A stretch of 64,000 nt of DNA from positions 22,363 to 86,362 of the forward strand of contig JAQMWT010000092.1 in NCBI GenBank assembly GCA_029834535.1. The letters run 5' to 3'. The notes under the pieces were generated by a model. That model was not told the origin of the DNA. It worked only from the letters and a program-made list of their open reading frames with translations, and ran no database searches. The first letter of the stretch is position 1; each line of letters opens with the position of its first letter. Origin of the DNA: Chrysophaeum taylorii (lineage: Eukaryota; Sar; Pelagophyceae; Pelagomonadales; Pelagomonadaceae). Shown here piece by piece: positions 41,039 to 50,710 of the stretch. A program made the translations under genes and the position numbers.

Positions 41039-42329
41039 TCACGAGACTGGCGGCGCGGGCTCGTCGAAGTAGAGGGCGTCATCATAGAAGAGGCCGTCAT
41101 CAAAGGCGAGCGAGTCCGAGCCCTGCGAAAGAGTACGCTTGCGGCTGTTGCCGTTGGTGTCGGTGACCATGAGCGAGGCCGTGCAGAGGGCGTCGAAGGA
41201 CGAGTATCGGGGAAGCGCGGCGCCGCCGCGGTCTGCCGTCTCTACGTTCTCCGCGGCCGGCGGGAGCGCCGTGTCGTCCTCCTCCTCCTCCTCCTCCTCC
41301 GGACGTCGCATCGGCGGCGGCGGCGGCGGCGGCTCGGGTGGTCTCGCGGGAAGGTCGACGGCGGCGCGCGGCGCCATCGCGACGCGGTGGTGGTGTTGTT
41401 GTTGATGATGTTGCTGTTTGGGGTGGTGGTCGTCGTCTAAAGCGACCGGAGGCTCGGTGAGGCGGTCGCCGCCGTCGTCGTCGCGCCAGTCGATCGACGA
41501 GGCCTCGTCGAGGAGCTCCTGGATCTTGCCGCCGCGGCGGTACCATTCCGGAATGTTCCCCTTTGGGGGCGAGTCGTCGCTCGGGGGGCTGACGGTCGCG
41601 GGGGGGTCTTCGCGGCCGTCGGGAACGTCGGGGAGCGCGAGGGGCGATAGGAACTTGAAGAGACCGGCGGCGAGCTCGGCGGCGCCGGCGCGGCCCGAGG
41701 CGACGATCTTGGGGGGAAGGAATCTTCGGAGCGCGACCGGTACGGCGAGGGAGGGTCCCGCGCGGACGGAGTTCCGGTCTTCGTCGTCGCGGTGTTCCGT
41801 CGGTTGGTCGCACGACTGCTGGGGCCTCGGGGCTACTGCTTTGGCCACCCCCGGCCGATCGACCATCGCCGAGGGCGCGGCGCGGTCTTTCTCTAGTTTT
41901 TGAAAATATTTTTGCGCGTGCGACCGAACTTGGACGGTGGTCCGCGTGCCAACAATGTCGGCGACCTTTGTCCACTTTTTTCCGAATAGCTCGAGTCCGT
42001 GGAGAAACCGCGTGTGCTCCTCGTCGGTCCATCGACCAGTTTTTTCGGAAGCGCCGCCCTCCTCGTCGTCCTTCTTATCGTCTTTCCCGAGCGGCGCGGG
42101 CTTCTTTTTTTTCTTCTTCGTCGGCGGAGCTAAAGCAGCCCCGGTGACGACGGTCGAGGTCGACGCCGCCGCCGAGCTCGCGCGCGACAGCGACGGCTCG
42201 CTCGGCAGGTGTTGCCCCGTCGACAACGTCTTGTGCGGGACCCCGCTCTCCTCAACGAGGACCTCAATCTTGCCGCCCCTCCTCGCTCACGGCAAAACAA
42301 CCAGGTTTCGCTAGCTACCTGAGGCCCAT
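41039..42329 (-). CDS. SHAQKYF-class single-repeat MYB transcription factor
   Basis: The SANT/MYB repeat reads GRWTDEEHTRFLHGLELFGK, KWTKVADIVGTRTTVQVRSH and AQKYFQKLEK, so the SHAQKYF motif is complete. This class (CCA1/LHY/RVE and MYB1R types) binds GATAA or evening-element-like DNA. Flanks are a Lys-rich nuclear signal (KKKKKKPAPLGKDDKK) and long Pro/Gln/His/Glu low-complexity arms. The main exon (41039-42281) has no ATG before the MYB repeat. I infer an 11-base first exon, ATGGGCCTCAG (42319-42329), joined by a 37-bp GT-AG intron (42282-42318). That gives 417 residues in frame; an AG three bases further also fits. The factor is divergent from the CAP gene. Confidence 0.85.
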
Positions 42330-42744
42330 CCGCCCCGTCGGGACGGCGGCGATGGGCGCGGTGTGTATTATTCCCTAGAGCCGCCTTTTTTCCTTATTAT
42401 TAATACTATTAGAGGTGCTGGGCTGAAGTTGGGACTCTTTCTTGAGCAAGTTGAATGGCGTGTCTTGAAGCCGAAATTAAAATGCTTGTGATCATGACTC
42501 ACTCGAGTTGACGGTCGATTCAAAGTGACTCACCTCAGCAATGCTGAGAGACTGGTGACGTCCCTCCACCTCAACAAGGTGTCAGTACGTAGTTGACAAC
42601 CCCCACTTACGTTTTTTTGTTTCCCGGCACGTGCGCTCTTTCCTGCCGTTGGTGATGGCGAACAAGAATCCGTTGATACGCCACAACGGCTCGCTTCTTC
42701 CTTGCATTTTTTTGTGGCCACCAACCAACAGAGAGAAGAATACC
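42330..42744. promoter_or_regulatory. Divergent promoter region (MYB/CAP)
   Basis: 415 bp between the proposed MYB start and the CAP start. It contains an AT-rich stretch (TTATTATTAATACTATTA at 42393-42410), and an ATG at 42655 opens an in-frame 30-codon N-terminal extension of CAP that I consider UTR. No specific site recognised. Confidence 0.4.
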
Positions 42745-44225
42745 ATGTCGGAGACAGCAGCGCTCCAGGGCTTTTTGGACACCTTGTCTTCGCGGCTATC
42801 GGTGGTCGAATCCAAGCTCGGGGTCGAAACGCCCGCCGGAGCCACGACGACGACGACGCCCGCGGGGCCGTCGGAGGACGCGAAGAGCGTCAAGGCCTTT
42901 GACGCGTACTGCCGCGACTGTCTCGATCCCTTCGTGCGTCGCCGATCCCCCTTGCTCGTGACTCAAAATAGGTCGCGGCGTGCGCGGCGCTCGAGGCGCC
43001 CGAGGCGACGACCTGCGGCGAGATCGTGACCAAGGGCTGGATGGCGATGAGGAGCTTTCTGGCGATGGCGTCCGCGTGCAAAAAGCCCGCGGCGATGCCG
43101 CAGGGCGTGATGGAGTTCGTCAAACCGTGCCAGGAGGCGATGCAGGCAGGGGCAGCCAACGTCCAGCGCGGCGACTGGGAGTTCCACGAAAAGACGATCA
43201 GCGAGGGTCTTCAGTGCCTGTCCTGGCTCCTCGTCTCGCCCGCGCCCGTCGACTTCATCGAGAACTTTATCGGAGCCCAGGACTTTTGGGCGAACAAAAT
43301 CCGCGTCAAGCACAAGACGGCCGACAAAGCCCTCAAGGAAAAGCAGGTCAAGTTCTGCGACACCTTCAAAAAGTTGATGCTCGAACTCATGCCGTACGTC
43401 AAGGAGCACCACGCGACCGGCGTCGCGTATAATCCCAAGGGCGTCGACGTCGCCTCCTTCTCCGGCGCGGCGACCCCCGCCGCACCCACTGCAAAAGGAA
43501 CCCCGAAACCTGCCGCCGCAACCTCCTCCTCCCAGGGCGGCGGCCTCGGCGACCTCAAGGCGGCGCTCTCTGGCGGAAGCGTCACGTCGGGCCTCAAGAA
43601 GGTGACCAAGGACATGCAGACGTGGCGCGCCGAGTACAAGGCCGAGGGATCCAAGGTCGTCAAGGCCGCGCCGAAGTCCTCCAAACCGGCGGCGGCCCAG
43701 AAGGTGACTAAGGGCCCGCCAGCCCTCGAGTTCCAACGGCGCGGCATGAAGTGGCTCGTCGAGAATCAGACCAAGGACGAGGGCGTCATCACTGTCGAGA
43801 TGGACCCGAAGGACGGGGTCAAGCACACCGTCTACATTTGCACGTGCTACGAGGCGACGATCGACATCAAGGGCAAGTGCAAGGGAGTCGCGATCGACGG
43901 CTGCGTCAAGTGCAACGTCCTCTTCGACTCCGCCATCTCCTCCATGGAGGTCGTCAACAGCAAGTCCATGAAGTGCCAGGCCCGCGGCACTGTCCCCTCG
44001 GTCGCCATCGACAAGACTGACGGCATCCTCACTTATCTCTCGCGCGAGACCCTCGACATCACCTCCTTCGTTACTTCCAAGTCCTCCGACATGCAGATCT
44101 CCTTTCCTAACGACGCCGGGGACATGGTCGAAGCGCCCATCCCAGAGCAATTCGTCCACAAGGCCAAGCTCGTTGGGGACAAGGCCGTCGTTTCTTCGGA
44201 CGTCAGCGACCTCTACTCCCACTAG
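42745..44225 (+). CDS. CAP1: Cyclase-associated protein (CAP), actin regulator
   Basis: Two exons: 42745-42933 and 42972-44225, joined by a 38-bp GT-AG intron, giving 480 residues. The N-terminal helical domain (LQGFLDTLSSRLSVVESKLG, FVKPCQEAMQ, LQCLSWLLVSPAPVDFIENF, ARDFWANKIRVKHK-like) matches CAP_N. The middle is Ala/Pro-rich and lacks a clear poly-proline stretch. A WH2-like stretch (GLGDLKAALSGG) precedes the C-terminal beta-helix CARP domain (about 335-480), with CYEATIDIKGKCKGVAIDGC, FDSAISSMEVVNSKSMKCQA and YLSRETLDI. CAP recharges ADP-actin to ATP-actin and helps cofilin to turn over filaments. Low-complexity GAA repeats begin just past the stop codon. Confidence 0.93.
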
Positions 44226-44519
44226 GAAGAAGAAGAAGAAGAAGAAGAAGAAGAAGAAGAAGGGCGCGGCGTCAACTCGCCGCTTTCTTTGACTATGATG
44301 TGTGACTTGCAGCAGCACTTAGTTCGGAGAGAGAGAGAGAGATTGTGTGTGTGTGTGTGCGTGTGTGACTAGAAATAAATCATGAGGATGTCGTCGGCCC
44401 CTCCCGCGGCCAAGCGAAAAAGCGAAGCGAGCGAGTTCAAATATACGGCTGGTTCGCATCATCACGCCAGAATGGTAGTATCTTATCGCTGTTGACGCCA
44501 GGGAGGCCCGCCCGCAGCA
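44226..44519. repeat. Convergent gap with simple repeats
   Basis: It holds (GAA)12-like sequence at 44227-44261, (GA)n at 44327-44342 and (GT)n at 44345-44367. An AATAAA signal at about 44374 probably serves CAP. No gene seen. Confidence 0.6.
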
Positions 44520-45617
44520 TCACACACAGGTGGTAGTAGCGGTGGTGGCGGTGACCAGGGCCGGGCGAGGGTGGTGCGCGAGTTCGTCCCGAGGACGGCC
44601 GGTGCCAAAGATCGCCTCGCGCGACCTCGGCAGGCACTTGGTGGCCCTGGGAGCCCCACCGCCAGAAGGCCCAGGCGCAGCAGCAATATGCGAAACGAAA
44701 AGGGTCAGCGGCGAGCTTCGGAGCGGCGAGTGGACCAGCGTCGTGGTCGCGGCGTCGGCAGCGCAGCAGAGGAGTTTGAGGGGGGCAGAGGCGCGGGCCG
44801 GGGGGTCCCTCGAACAGGCGGGGCGGGCGGCGTGATCGGCGACGAAGGCGCGAGGGTCGAACCAGTCGCAGCGCGTGAGGTCGAGGGTCTCGAGGGCGAG
44901 GAGCGCGGCGAGCACGATGTCGACGGCGGCCGGGGGGCACCCCGGTCCTAGGGAGAGCGACTTTAGGCCGGGGAGCGCGCGGCAGAGTTCGTAAAAGAGA
45001 CGCCACGTCACGGGGGCGTCGAGGAAAAGGTGGTCAAGCCTCGGACACCCCGAGAGACCGAGGTTGAGGTCGCGCACGACCCATTCGTCCGTCGGCGCCG
45101 GGCGGTCGCGCCGCCGGGGAAACAGAGCTCTCGCGACGTCGTCGTCGCCGAGATCCGAACCAGAGAGCTCGAGGCGGCGCACGTCGGGCTGGCACAGGAG
45201 CTCGATATTGTCGGGGGCGACGCGGCCGCGCGCGTGCCTCGCGATGATCTCGACGGCGCGCGCCGGCAAGAATCCAAACGTCTCCGAGGTCGGCGCGTCG
45301 GTCGCGAACCGGTCCATGTGCCGTCCGATGGTCGCCGCGCACCGCGCGACGAGCGACTCCTCGTCGAGCGCAACTCGCGCCGGCGCAACGGCCGGTTTCG
45401 GGGGGGGGGCGCGGCGATCGACGCCCCCCGACGGTCGCGGGGGGTGCTGATGCTGCTGGTGGCGAACCACGAGACCCCCGATCGACGCGGGTCGCTGGTG
45501 GGAGGGTGTGCGCAGCACGAGATCTTCTTTCGCATCTTGCCACCGCACCCTCTCGAGGTCCGCCCTTAGCTTCTTGCTCCCGAGCCCGCCGGACTGCTTC
45601 CCCTTCTTCCGGCCCAT
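44520..45617 (-). CDS. Leucine-rich-repeat-like protein
   Basis: 365 residues, single exon. A basic, low-complexity head (MGRKKGKQSGGLGSKKLR) is followed by a helical segment and then irregular leucine-rich repeats: IELLCQPDVRRLELSGSDLGDDDVARALF, VVRDLNLGLSGCPRLDHLFLDA, LPGLKSLSLGPGCPP and LLALETLDLTRCDWFDP. Spacing resembles the RNI/AMN1-like LRRs of F-box proteins, but no F-box is convincing. The C-terminal 90 residues are low complexity and may diverge from the real end. It shares a 113-bp divergent gap with the EF-hand gene. Likely a protein-binding scaffold; partner unknown. Confidence 0.65.
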   Translation of the reverse strand: MGRKKGKQSGGLGSKKLRADLERVRWQDAKEDLVLRTPSHQRPASIGGLVVRHQQHQHPPRPSGGVDRRAPPPKPAVAPARVALDEESLVARCAATIGRHMDRFATDAPTSETFGFLPARAVEIIARHARGRVAPDNIELLCQPDVRRLELSGSDLGDDDVARALFPRRRDRPAPTDEWVVRDLNLGLSGCPRLDHLFLDAPVTWRLFYELCRALPGLKSLSLGPGCPPAAVDIVLAALLALETLDLTRCDWFDPRAFVADHAARPACSRDPPARASAPLKLLCCAADAATTTLVHSPLRSSPLTLFVSHIAAAPGPSGGGAPRATKCLPRSREAIFGTGRPRDELAHHPRPALVTATTATTTCV

Positions 45618-45730
45618 CGCGACGGAAGGAGGTGTTCAACGGACCGATTTCAACGAAATCGGAAAGATAGATAGATTGATAGATAGATAGATAGCGGGGA
45701 CGTTGATAATAATATGAACGAACAAACATA
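45618..45730. promoter_or_regulatory. Divergent gap with GATA repeats
   Basis: 113 bp between opposite start codons. It contains a run of GATA units (45665-45695). These could be simple repeats only; their position in a short shared promoter is noted. No TATA box seen. Confidence 0.45.
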
Positions 45731-46348
45731 ATGGGAAACGACGTGAGCGCCGAGTCGCAACGGACGTCGTACGTCGCGGCGATGGCATCAGTGACGGCGC
45801 TGGAGCGCAAGGAGATGTTGGCGATGCGGGACAAGCTGAGCAAGGCCGCTCAGCTCAGCGGGAGCAATCCCAACACGGTGTCGCGCGAGGACTTTGGCCG
45901 CGCTATCGAGGAGATCGGCGTGACCGACTCGGACCTCGAGATCCTCGACAGGCTCTTCACAATGTTCGACAAGCTCGGCGACGGCGAGATCAACTTCCGC
46001 GAGATGGTCGTCGGCCTCAGTCCGCTCGCGAGAGGCACCGCCCCGGCCAAGCTCGCCCTCGCCTTTGAACTCTACGACCTCACCAAGACCGACCACGTCA
46101 AACCGGCCGAAATGGTCTTCATCCTCAACGCGATCAACAACGTCGCTAGCTGGCTCGGCGATCCCGTCGTCAATCCCGAGGACGTACACGCCCTCGTCGA
46201 CGACGTTTTCGAGGCGAATTTCAGCGCCGGCAGGCCGGTCTCACCCCAGACAACCTGCAAGTACGCCGACGCCATCGATCCGATCCTCGGTCACCATGTC
46301 GCCATCCAATTCCTCTCCGGCGCGGGCCGCGTCAAGCTCGAACCTTAA
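45731..46348 (+). CDS. EF-hand protein, calcineurin-B/CBL-like
   Basis: 205 residues. The N-terminus MGNDVS carries Gly2 and fits N-myristoylation. A degenerate first EF region leads into one good loop, DKLGDGEINFRE (Asp1, Asp5, Gly6, Ile8, Glu12), in MFDKLGDGEINFREMVVGLSPL. A later EF-like segment (FELYDLTKTDHVKPAEM) has lost several ligands. The order and the LSPLARGTAPAKLALAFELYD segment resemble calcineurin B, CBL and neuronal calcium sensors. Likely a calcium sensor at membranes with one or two working sites. Its stop is 16 bp from the stop of the next gene. Confidence 0.8.
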   Translation: MGNDVSAESQRTSYVAAMASVTALERKEMLAMRDKLSKAAQLSGSNPNTVSREDFGRAIEEIGVTDSDLEILDRLFTMFDKLGDGEINFREMVVGLSPLARGTAPAKLALAFELYDLTKTDHVKPAEMVFILNAINNVASWLGDPVVNPEDVHALVDDVFEANFSAGRPVSPQTTCKYADAIDPILGHHVAIQFLSGAGRVKLEP

Positions 46349-46364
46349 GGTATAATAAGATCGA

Positions 46365-49241
46365 TCATCGCGCCGAGGCCGCCGCCGTCGTTAGGGGAGG
46401 GGGCGCGTGGTCTCTCGAGTTCCTGCGGATCTCGGATATTATTCCTGTCGCAGAGCTGCTGCTGCGGGGAGACGAGCAAGGTCGATCGGCAGTGCTGCTC
46501 GAGGGTCTCGTTTGTGGTCGCGGGATGTCGACGGCCGAGACGCGCTTGATGGTCCGGACTCGGCCGCGCGCGAGCCGTGGTGCGAGACGCGACGACCCCA
46601 GAGTATCGCGCGCAACCGGGTTGGTGGTGGGGAGATGGAGTCTCGTCTGGGTCATGGCATCTGGCCGACGAAGGTCAAACTCGTAGGTCGCGGGCGAGTC
46701 GCCGGGGTCGTGGCGAACTATTCTTTCGAGGCGGCAGATGGTCTTTCCCGCGTTGTAGGCGTCCTCGAGGCGCGCGGCGAGGTCGGGGTCGAAGCGTTCG
46801 AAGGTGGTAGCACATTCGCGCGAGTTGGCGTCGGCCTTTTCTTCGAAGAGCCACGGCGCGGGGCCGGCGAATCTGATGGAAACGCACGCGCCTCGACGTT
46901 GTTTTTTGTCCGTGATTCGCGCGAGCTGATGCTTGAACGTCGCCTCTTGTTTGACCCCGAGAAGGGGATCGGCGAGACGGCCGTCGGCGCCGAGGCCGCA
47001 CGCAACCCACGAGGCACGGACCCCAATCTCCTTGGCCTGGCCGACGACGGCGGCGACGGAAAGCGCGTTCCAGAGGATGCCAAGCGAGAGGCGCGTCTCA
47101 AAGATGACCGGGCCCAGATCGACGTGGTGCAACAAGGCGAAGAGTTGCTCGATGCGTAGTCTTGTGTCTAGCCGCGGGTCTAGGCCGACGCTCATGATCT
47201 TTGCTCCTGATCCGGGCAGCCAAACGGTGCACTTGGAGAGGTCGAGAAATACCAACCGCTGCAGTCGACTCAGAGCGCGAGGCAACTCCCCGATGAGATC
47301 CGCGTTGCCCGAGAGGTCGAGCTTGCGCAAATAGCGGAGGAGCCCGATGCTCGAGGGCATCGTTCCTGAGAACCCCGGGACGGAGGACAGGGAGAGGCCG
47401 ACGACGCGACCGTCGGCGTCGACGGTGACGCCGCGCCACGCGGCGCCGACGCGTGCCGCGGCCGACCAGCCTTCGAGCTCGACACCCGTGGCGTGGTAGA
47501 AATGCATCAAGACAGCCCGCTCCGCGTCGATTTCCGTGCGGATGTCGAACGCATCGAACACCTCGGCCACCGAGTAGTCGGCCGCCAGCAGTTCCCCCGG
47601 GTCCTTGGCGTCGGCGGCCTTGAGATCGCGGGCCGAGTAGCCGGCGCGCAGAATTGCGGAAAACGGCGTGCCGACGGCCCGGAGCTGCTCGGCCGAGTAG
47701 CGGCCTTCCTGCCGCAGCTCGGCTGCCGAGAAGCAGTCGGCCCTCACGAGTTCCTCGAGCGACGCTCCGATTCGCCGAAAGTATTCGGCCGTATATAACT
47801 TCGACGCCTCCTCGGCCGCCCGCAGTCGCGCGATGCGCTCTGGCCTGCCCTCGCGCACGCCGACACCAATCCGTTCGAGGAGCTCGTGGGCGTTGCGCAC
47901 GACGTTGTAAATCGCGTGCCCCGAGAGATCCTTGCGAGCGACGGTCATTTCGCGATGGACAATCTGGACTTCGCAAACGTGCCTGGCATCGTCGTCCTTC
48001 AGGTAGAAATTAACGAGACAGTCGCGCCAGCCGCCTGGTGAGGGCGAGGTCGCGAACCGTTCCTTGATGCGCACGACTGCGATCTCGTCCGTGCTCTCGC
48101 GCAAGAGACGGAGCACGAGCGCGGCCTGGCTCATCGACGTGACCTCGATCATGCATCGACACACATCGAAGATCCTATCTGTCGAGCCGGGTTTGTCGGC
48201 GCGCAAGCTCGCCTTCTCGCAGATCCGCGTCATTTTTTTCAGCTCGCGTGGCATCTTGACGTGGAACGGCCTCGTGGTGGTCGACATTTTTTTGGGCTTG
48301 GGCGACGCCTCGTCGCCCGAATTCGTCGCCGACGAGAACGACCGCACAGTCAAGGCGCGGACACTGTCGGTCGGGGCTTGGCGCTTCGGTATGGCAGCAG
48401 CAGCCGTCATCGTCGCGTAAAATGGCGCCCTCGGCGGCTTGGGCGGCCGCCACCACCGATTGCTAAATATGCCGCTTACGGGCGTACTCGGAGAGGGCGG
48501 TTCCGTCGAGGGAGCATCTTCAGATAGAATCTCGTCCGAAACCTCATCGTCCTCCTCGTCGCCGTCCTCTATGCCGAGGTTCGCGATGAAGGCGTCGAAC
48601 CTCGGCTTGGTTCTGCAAGCGTCGCGGTACAGCTCGACGGGCGTCTCGACTCGCTGCGAGACGTCGTCCAGCCGCCCCAATTGATCGACCGCTGCTTTTG
48701 CAACAACCATATAATCCTCGAAGTCGCTTGCACGCCGGGCGATGCGGTGCCAGATCACGTCGTACACCTCGCGGCAGTCATGCATCCCGGTCGCTATCGC
48801 CTGGTCGCACTGCTCGACGACGCCGTCCTCGTCGAGCCGTGCCGCAACAACACCGTTGAGGACGCGAACGTGGCGCGTCACGGCGTCGCTCAGCGCCGCG
48901 ACGGCACCCGGGTCGTCTGGAGCAGCCAACACCCGCCGCGAAAACTCGCTGAGCTCCTCGCTCATTGAGTTGACTTCGGCGGTCGAGCTGATTGTCCGAA
49001 AATCCCGCAACCCCTCGGGCAGACACTTTTCCGCTTCAATCACTTGCGAAACGCCATCCAGCTGGGGCGGCAGCTGCAATTCGAGCTCGTGCACGCGACG
49101 CAGCAATGCCACATTCTTCGCCTCGAGCTCCGCCACGTGACAAGCCACGTCGCTGTGGGCTTGCCGCAGTTCTGCGGGCGTGAGCTGCGCCACAACCTCA
49201 GCATCACAAAGCCGGTCGAGCGCCGACGCTCCGCTCCCCAT
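46365..49241 (-). CDS. RelA/SpoT-like, LRR and WWE multidomain protein
   Basis: 958 residues, single exon. MGSGAS suggests N-myristoylation. A helical region (15-210) is followed by a Pro/Ser linker. A RelA/SpoT-like nucleotidyltransferase fold (about 330-460) shows FDVCRCMIEV, VVRIKERF, GGWRDCLVNFYL and CEVQIVHREM. Repeats of the AGYSAxxLxxA type (480-565) precede a plant-type LRR (about 577-675: ATGVELEGW, WRGVTVDADGRVVGLSL, FSGTMPSSIGLLRYLRKLDL). A WWE-like module (about 798-870) has FDPDLAARLEDAYNAG and YEFDLRRPDAMTQTRL. RelA/SpoT folds make or break (p)ppGpp-like nucleotides; WWE domains bind ADP-ribose ends. Whether it is catalytic is unknown. The rest is disordered. Confidence 0.75.
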   Translation of the reverse strand: MGSGASALDRLCDAEVVAQLTPAELRQAHSDVACHVAELEAKNVALLRRVHELELQLPPQLDGVSQVIEAEKCLPEGLRDFRTISSTAEVNSMSEELSEFSRRVLAAPDDPGAVAALSDAVTRHVRVLNGVVAARLDEDGVVEQCDQAIATGMHDCREVYDVIWHRIARRASDFEDYMVVAKAAVDQLGRLDDVSQRVETPVELYRDACRTKPRFDAFIANLGIEDGDEEDDEVSDEILSEDAPSTEPPSPSTPVSGIFSNRWWRPPKPPRAPFYATMTAAAAIPKRQAPTDSVRALTVRSFSSATNSGDEASPKPKKMSTTTRPFHVKMPRELKKMTRICEKASLRADKPGSTDRIFDVCRCMIEVTSMSQAALVLRLLRESTDEIAVVRIKERFATSPSPGGWRDCLVNFYLKDDDARHVCEVQIVHREMTVARKDLSGHAIYNVVRNAHELLERIGVGVREGRPERIARLRAAEEASKLYTAEYFRRIGASLEELVRADCFSAAELRQEGRYSAEQLRAVGTPFSAILRAGYSARDLKAADAKDPGELLAADYSVAEVFDAFDIRTEIDAERAVLMHFYHATGVELEGWSAAARVGAAWRGVTVDADGRVVGLSLSSVPGFSGTMPSSIGLLRYLRKLDLSGNADLIGELPRALSRLQRLVFLDLSKCTVWLPGSGAKIMSVGLDPRLDTRLRIEQLFALLHHVDLGPVIFETRLSLGILWNALSVAAVVGQAKEIGVRASWVACGLGADGRLADPLLGVKQEATFKHQLARITDKKQRRGACVSIRFAGPAPWLFEEKADANSRECATTFERFDPDLAARLEDAYNAGKTICRLERIVRHDPGDSPATYEFDLRRPDAMTQTRLHLPTTNPVARDTLGSSRLAPRLARGRVRTIKRVSAVDIPRPQTRPSSSTADRPCSSPRSSSSATGIISEIRRNSRDHAPPPLTTAAASAR

Positions 49242-49627
49242 CTATCTACGAAGCCTCATAACTACAAGCACCAAGACAATTGTGTTGTCCATCGTCGTCG
49301 CAACGATAGAGTGCAGGAAAGTTGGGACTTTCCTAATAAACGGTCATCATCATTATTGCGCGGGTCTAGAAGTCGACCTTTCAAAACCCTGGCGCCGCCA
49401 CCACCGCACTGTGATCACCGTTCGGGAGTCTCCGATTTTGTGCCACCAACACCGTTCTTCATAACTTTGCTAATTGCCCTTAACTGCTAAAAATGACGTC
49501 GCGCTTCTTCTGCCGGAAAACCACGACGCACGGAGCGAGGAGGTTGACCATGGATCTGAGCGTGGTGTGGCCGAGAAGAGAAGCCTCGGGGCGGCGCGGC
49601 GGTGATTTAAGCACCCAACCGGCTTAT
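49242..49627. other. Intergenic region, 386 bp
   Basis: Lies between two minus-strand genes and should hold the 3' UTR of the zinc-finger gene and the promoter of the RelA/SpoT-LRR-WWE gene. A GTCGACCTTTCAAAA stretch near 49372 weakly resembles the dispersed TTTAAAGTCGAC repeat. Nothing else seen. Confidence 0.4.
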
Positions 49628-50577
49628 TTATGAATCTTCGCCGGCATCGCACTCGAAGCTTACTGCGGTGCGAGGCAACTCTGCCGGCAGCGCAGTGTCG
49701 TTAGGTGCCGGCGCGAGTTCTTCAGCAGCAGGAGCAGCAGCGGCGGCGGCGGCGAGGTCGACTTCGGGCGGCGGCGACATCATCGTGTTTTGTTCGGGGG
49801 TCACATCGGTGGCGATGCTATCGATCGCAGGAATCTGGTCAGCAGTACGCAGGCGCATGGTGAGGACGTGGGTTCGCGCGAGCTCGCCTTTGAGCGGGTC
49901 GGCGGCGTCCGCGAGGGGTTCCCACGTCGCGGCGGCGCCGGTCCAGGAGGAGACGCGCGTGGGATCGACGCTAGTTTCCGCGCGCCAGACAGGCTGGTGA
50001 GCCTTGGCGAGTTCGATGCGGAGGCGACGCGATTTTTTTGGCGCATCGGGGACCGTGCGGTTGTGGAAGTCGACGTGCGTGCGGAGGTGACGATAGACGC
50101 CAAAGCGAAGGCCACACGCGCCGCATTCGAGCTGGCGGTCGGAGTCGTCTTGGACGCTCGTCGTGCATTTCTCGATCTCATCGCGCGAGACCTCGACTCT
50201 GATGCGGCGGCCGTGCAACAAAACCTCGACGGCGACCGCGACGTCCGAGACGCGGAGAGCGACATCGCCGGGACATTGCGAGAGCCAGATCGAGCGACCC
50301 GCCCGGAGCCTCGAGACCGCAATGACCTCGGCCTCGGAGCCCACCCACGCCTCGAGCGTCGCCGGGCCCACCGTCGGGACGCGCGTCGCCGGAGCGTCCT
50401 CCTCCTCCGCCGCGAACATCGAAACGAGCTGCGAGGCCGTGGGGAGGCGCGGAGAAGTACTCTCACCTCTGAGACAGGGGCCATAGGCCGCAAGAACACC
50501 CCCGAAAACCCCTCCGCCTTCTCGCCGCTGTGACCATCATCGTCGCGCTTTCGCTTGCCAGCTTGCGCGTCCATCAT
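49628..50577 (-). CDS. C2H2 zinc-finger protein
   Basis: Two exons: 50467-50577 and 49628-50428, with a 38-bp GT-AG intron (50429-50466), giving 303 residues. The first exon has a basic nuclear-type signal (AGKRKRDDD). One classical C2H2 finger reads CGACGLRFGVYRHLRTHVDF-H (C-x2-C-x12-H-x3-H, from about residue 138). Before it is a beta-rich segment (VEVLLHGRRIRVEVSRDEIE), and after it a basic helix and an acidic, Ala-rich tail. A single finger rarely gives strong DNA specificity, so a transcription or RNA-related cofactor is possible. Without the spliced first exon the frame would begin at Met41. Divergent from the next gene. Confidence 0.75.
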
Positions 50578-50710
50578 CTCGTTCGTTTTTTCGTGGTGGT
50601 TCGGATTGGCGACAAAAATCGGAGTGTTTTTTAGGGTTAAGGATTTGAAATCCGAACGATTACGTTCATTGTTCTTGTTGTTGAAGAAGAAGTGAAGAAG
50701 AAGCGAAGCC
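50578..50710. promoter_or_regulatory. Probable bidirectional promoter
   Basis: 133 bp between divergent start codons of the zinc-finger and oxidoreductase genes. It ends in a GAAGAAGAAGTGAAGAAGAAG purine-rich leader before the + strand ATG. Shared use is inferred from spacing. Confidence 0.4.

Noticed and set aside
42963-44318. 451-codon minus-strand frame over CAP
   Set aside because: Shadow of the CAP gene, whose domains are unmistakable on the + strand.
44520-45617. F-box protein
   Set aside because: LRR-like spacing is present, but no convincing F-box helix set precedes it.
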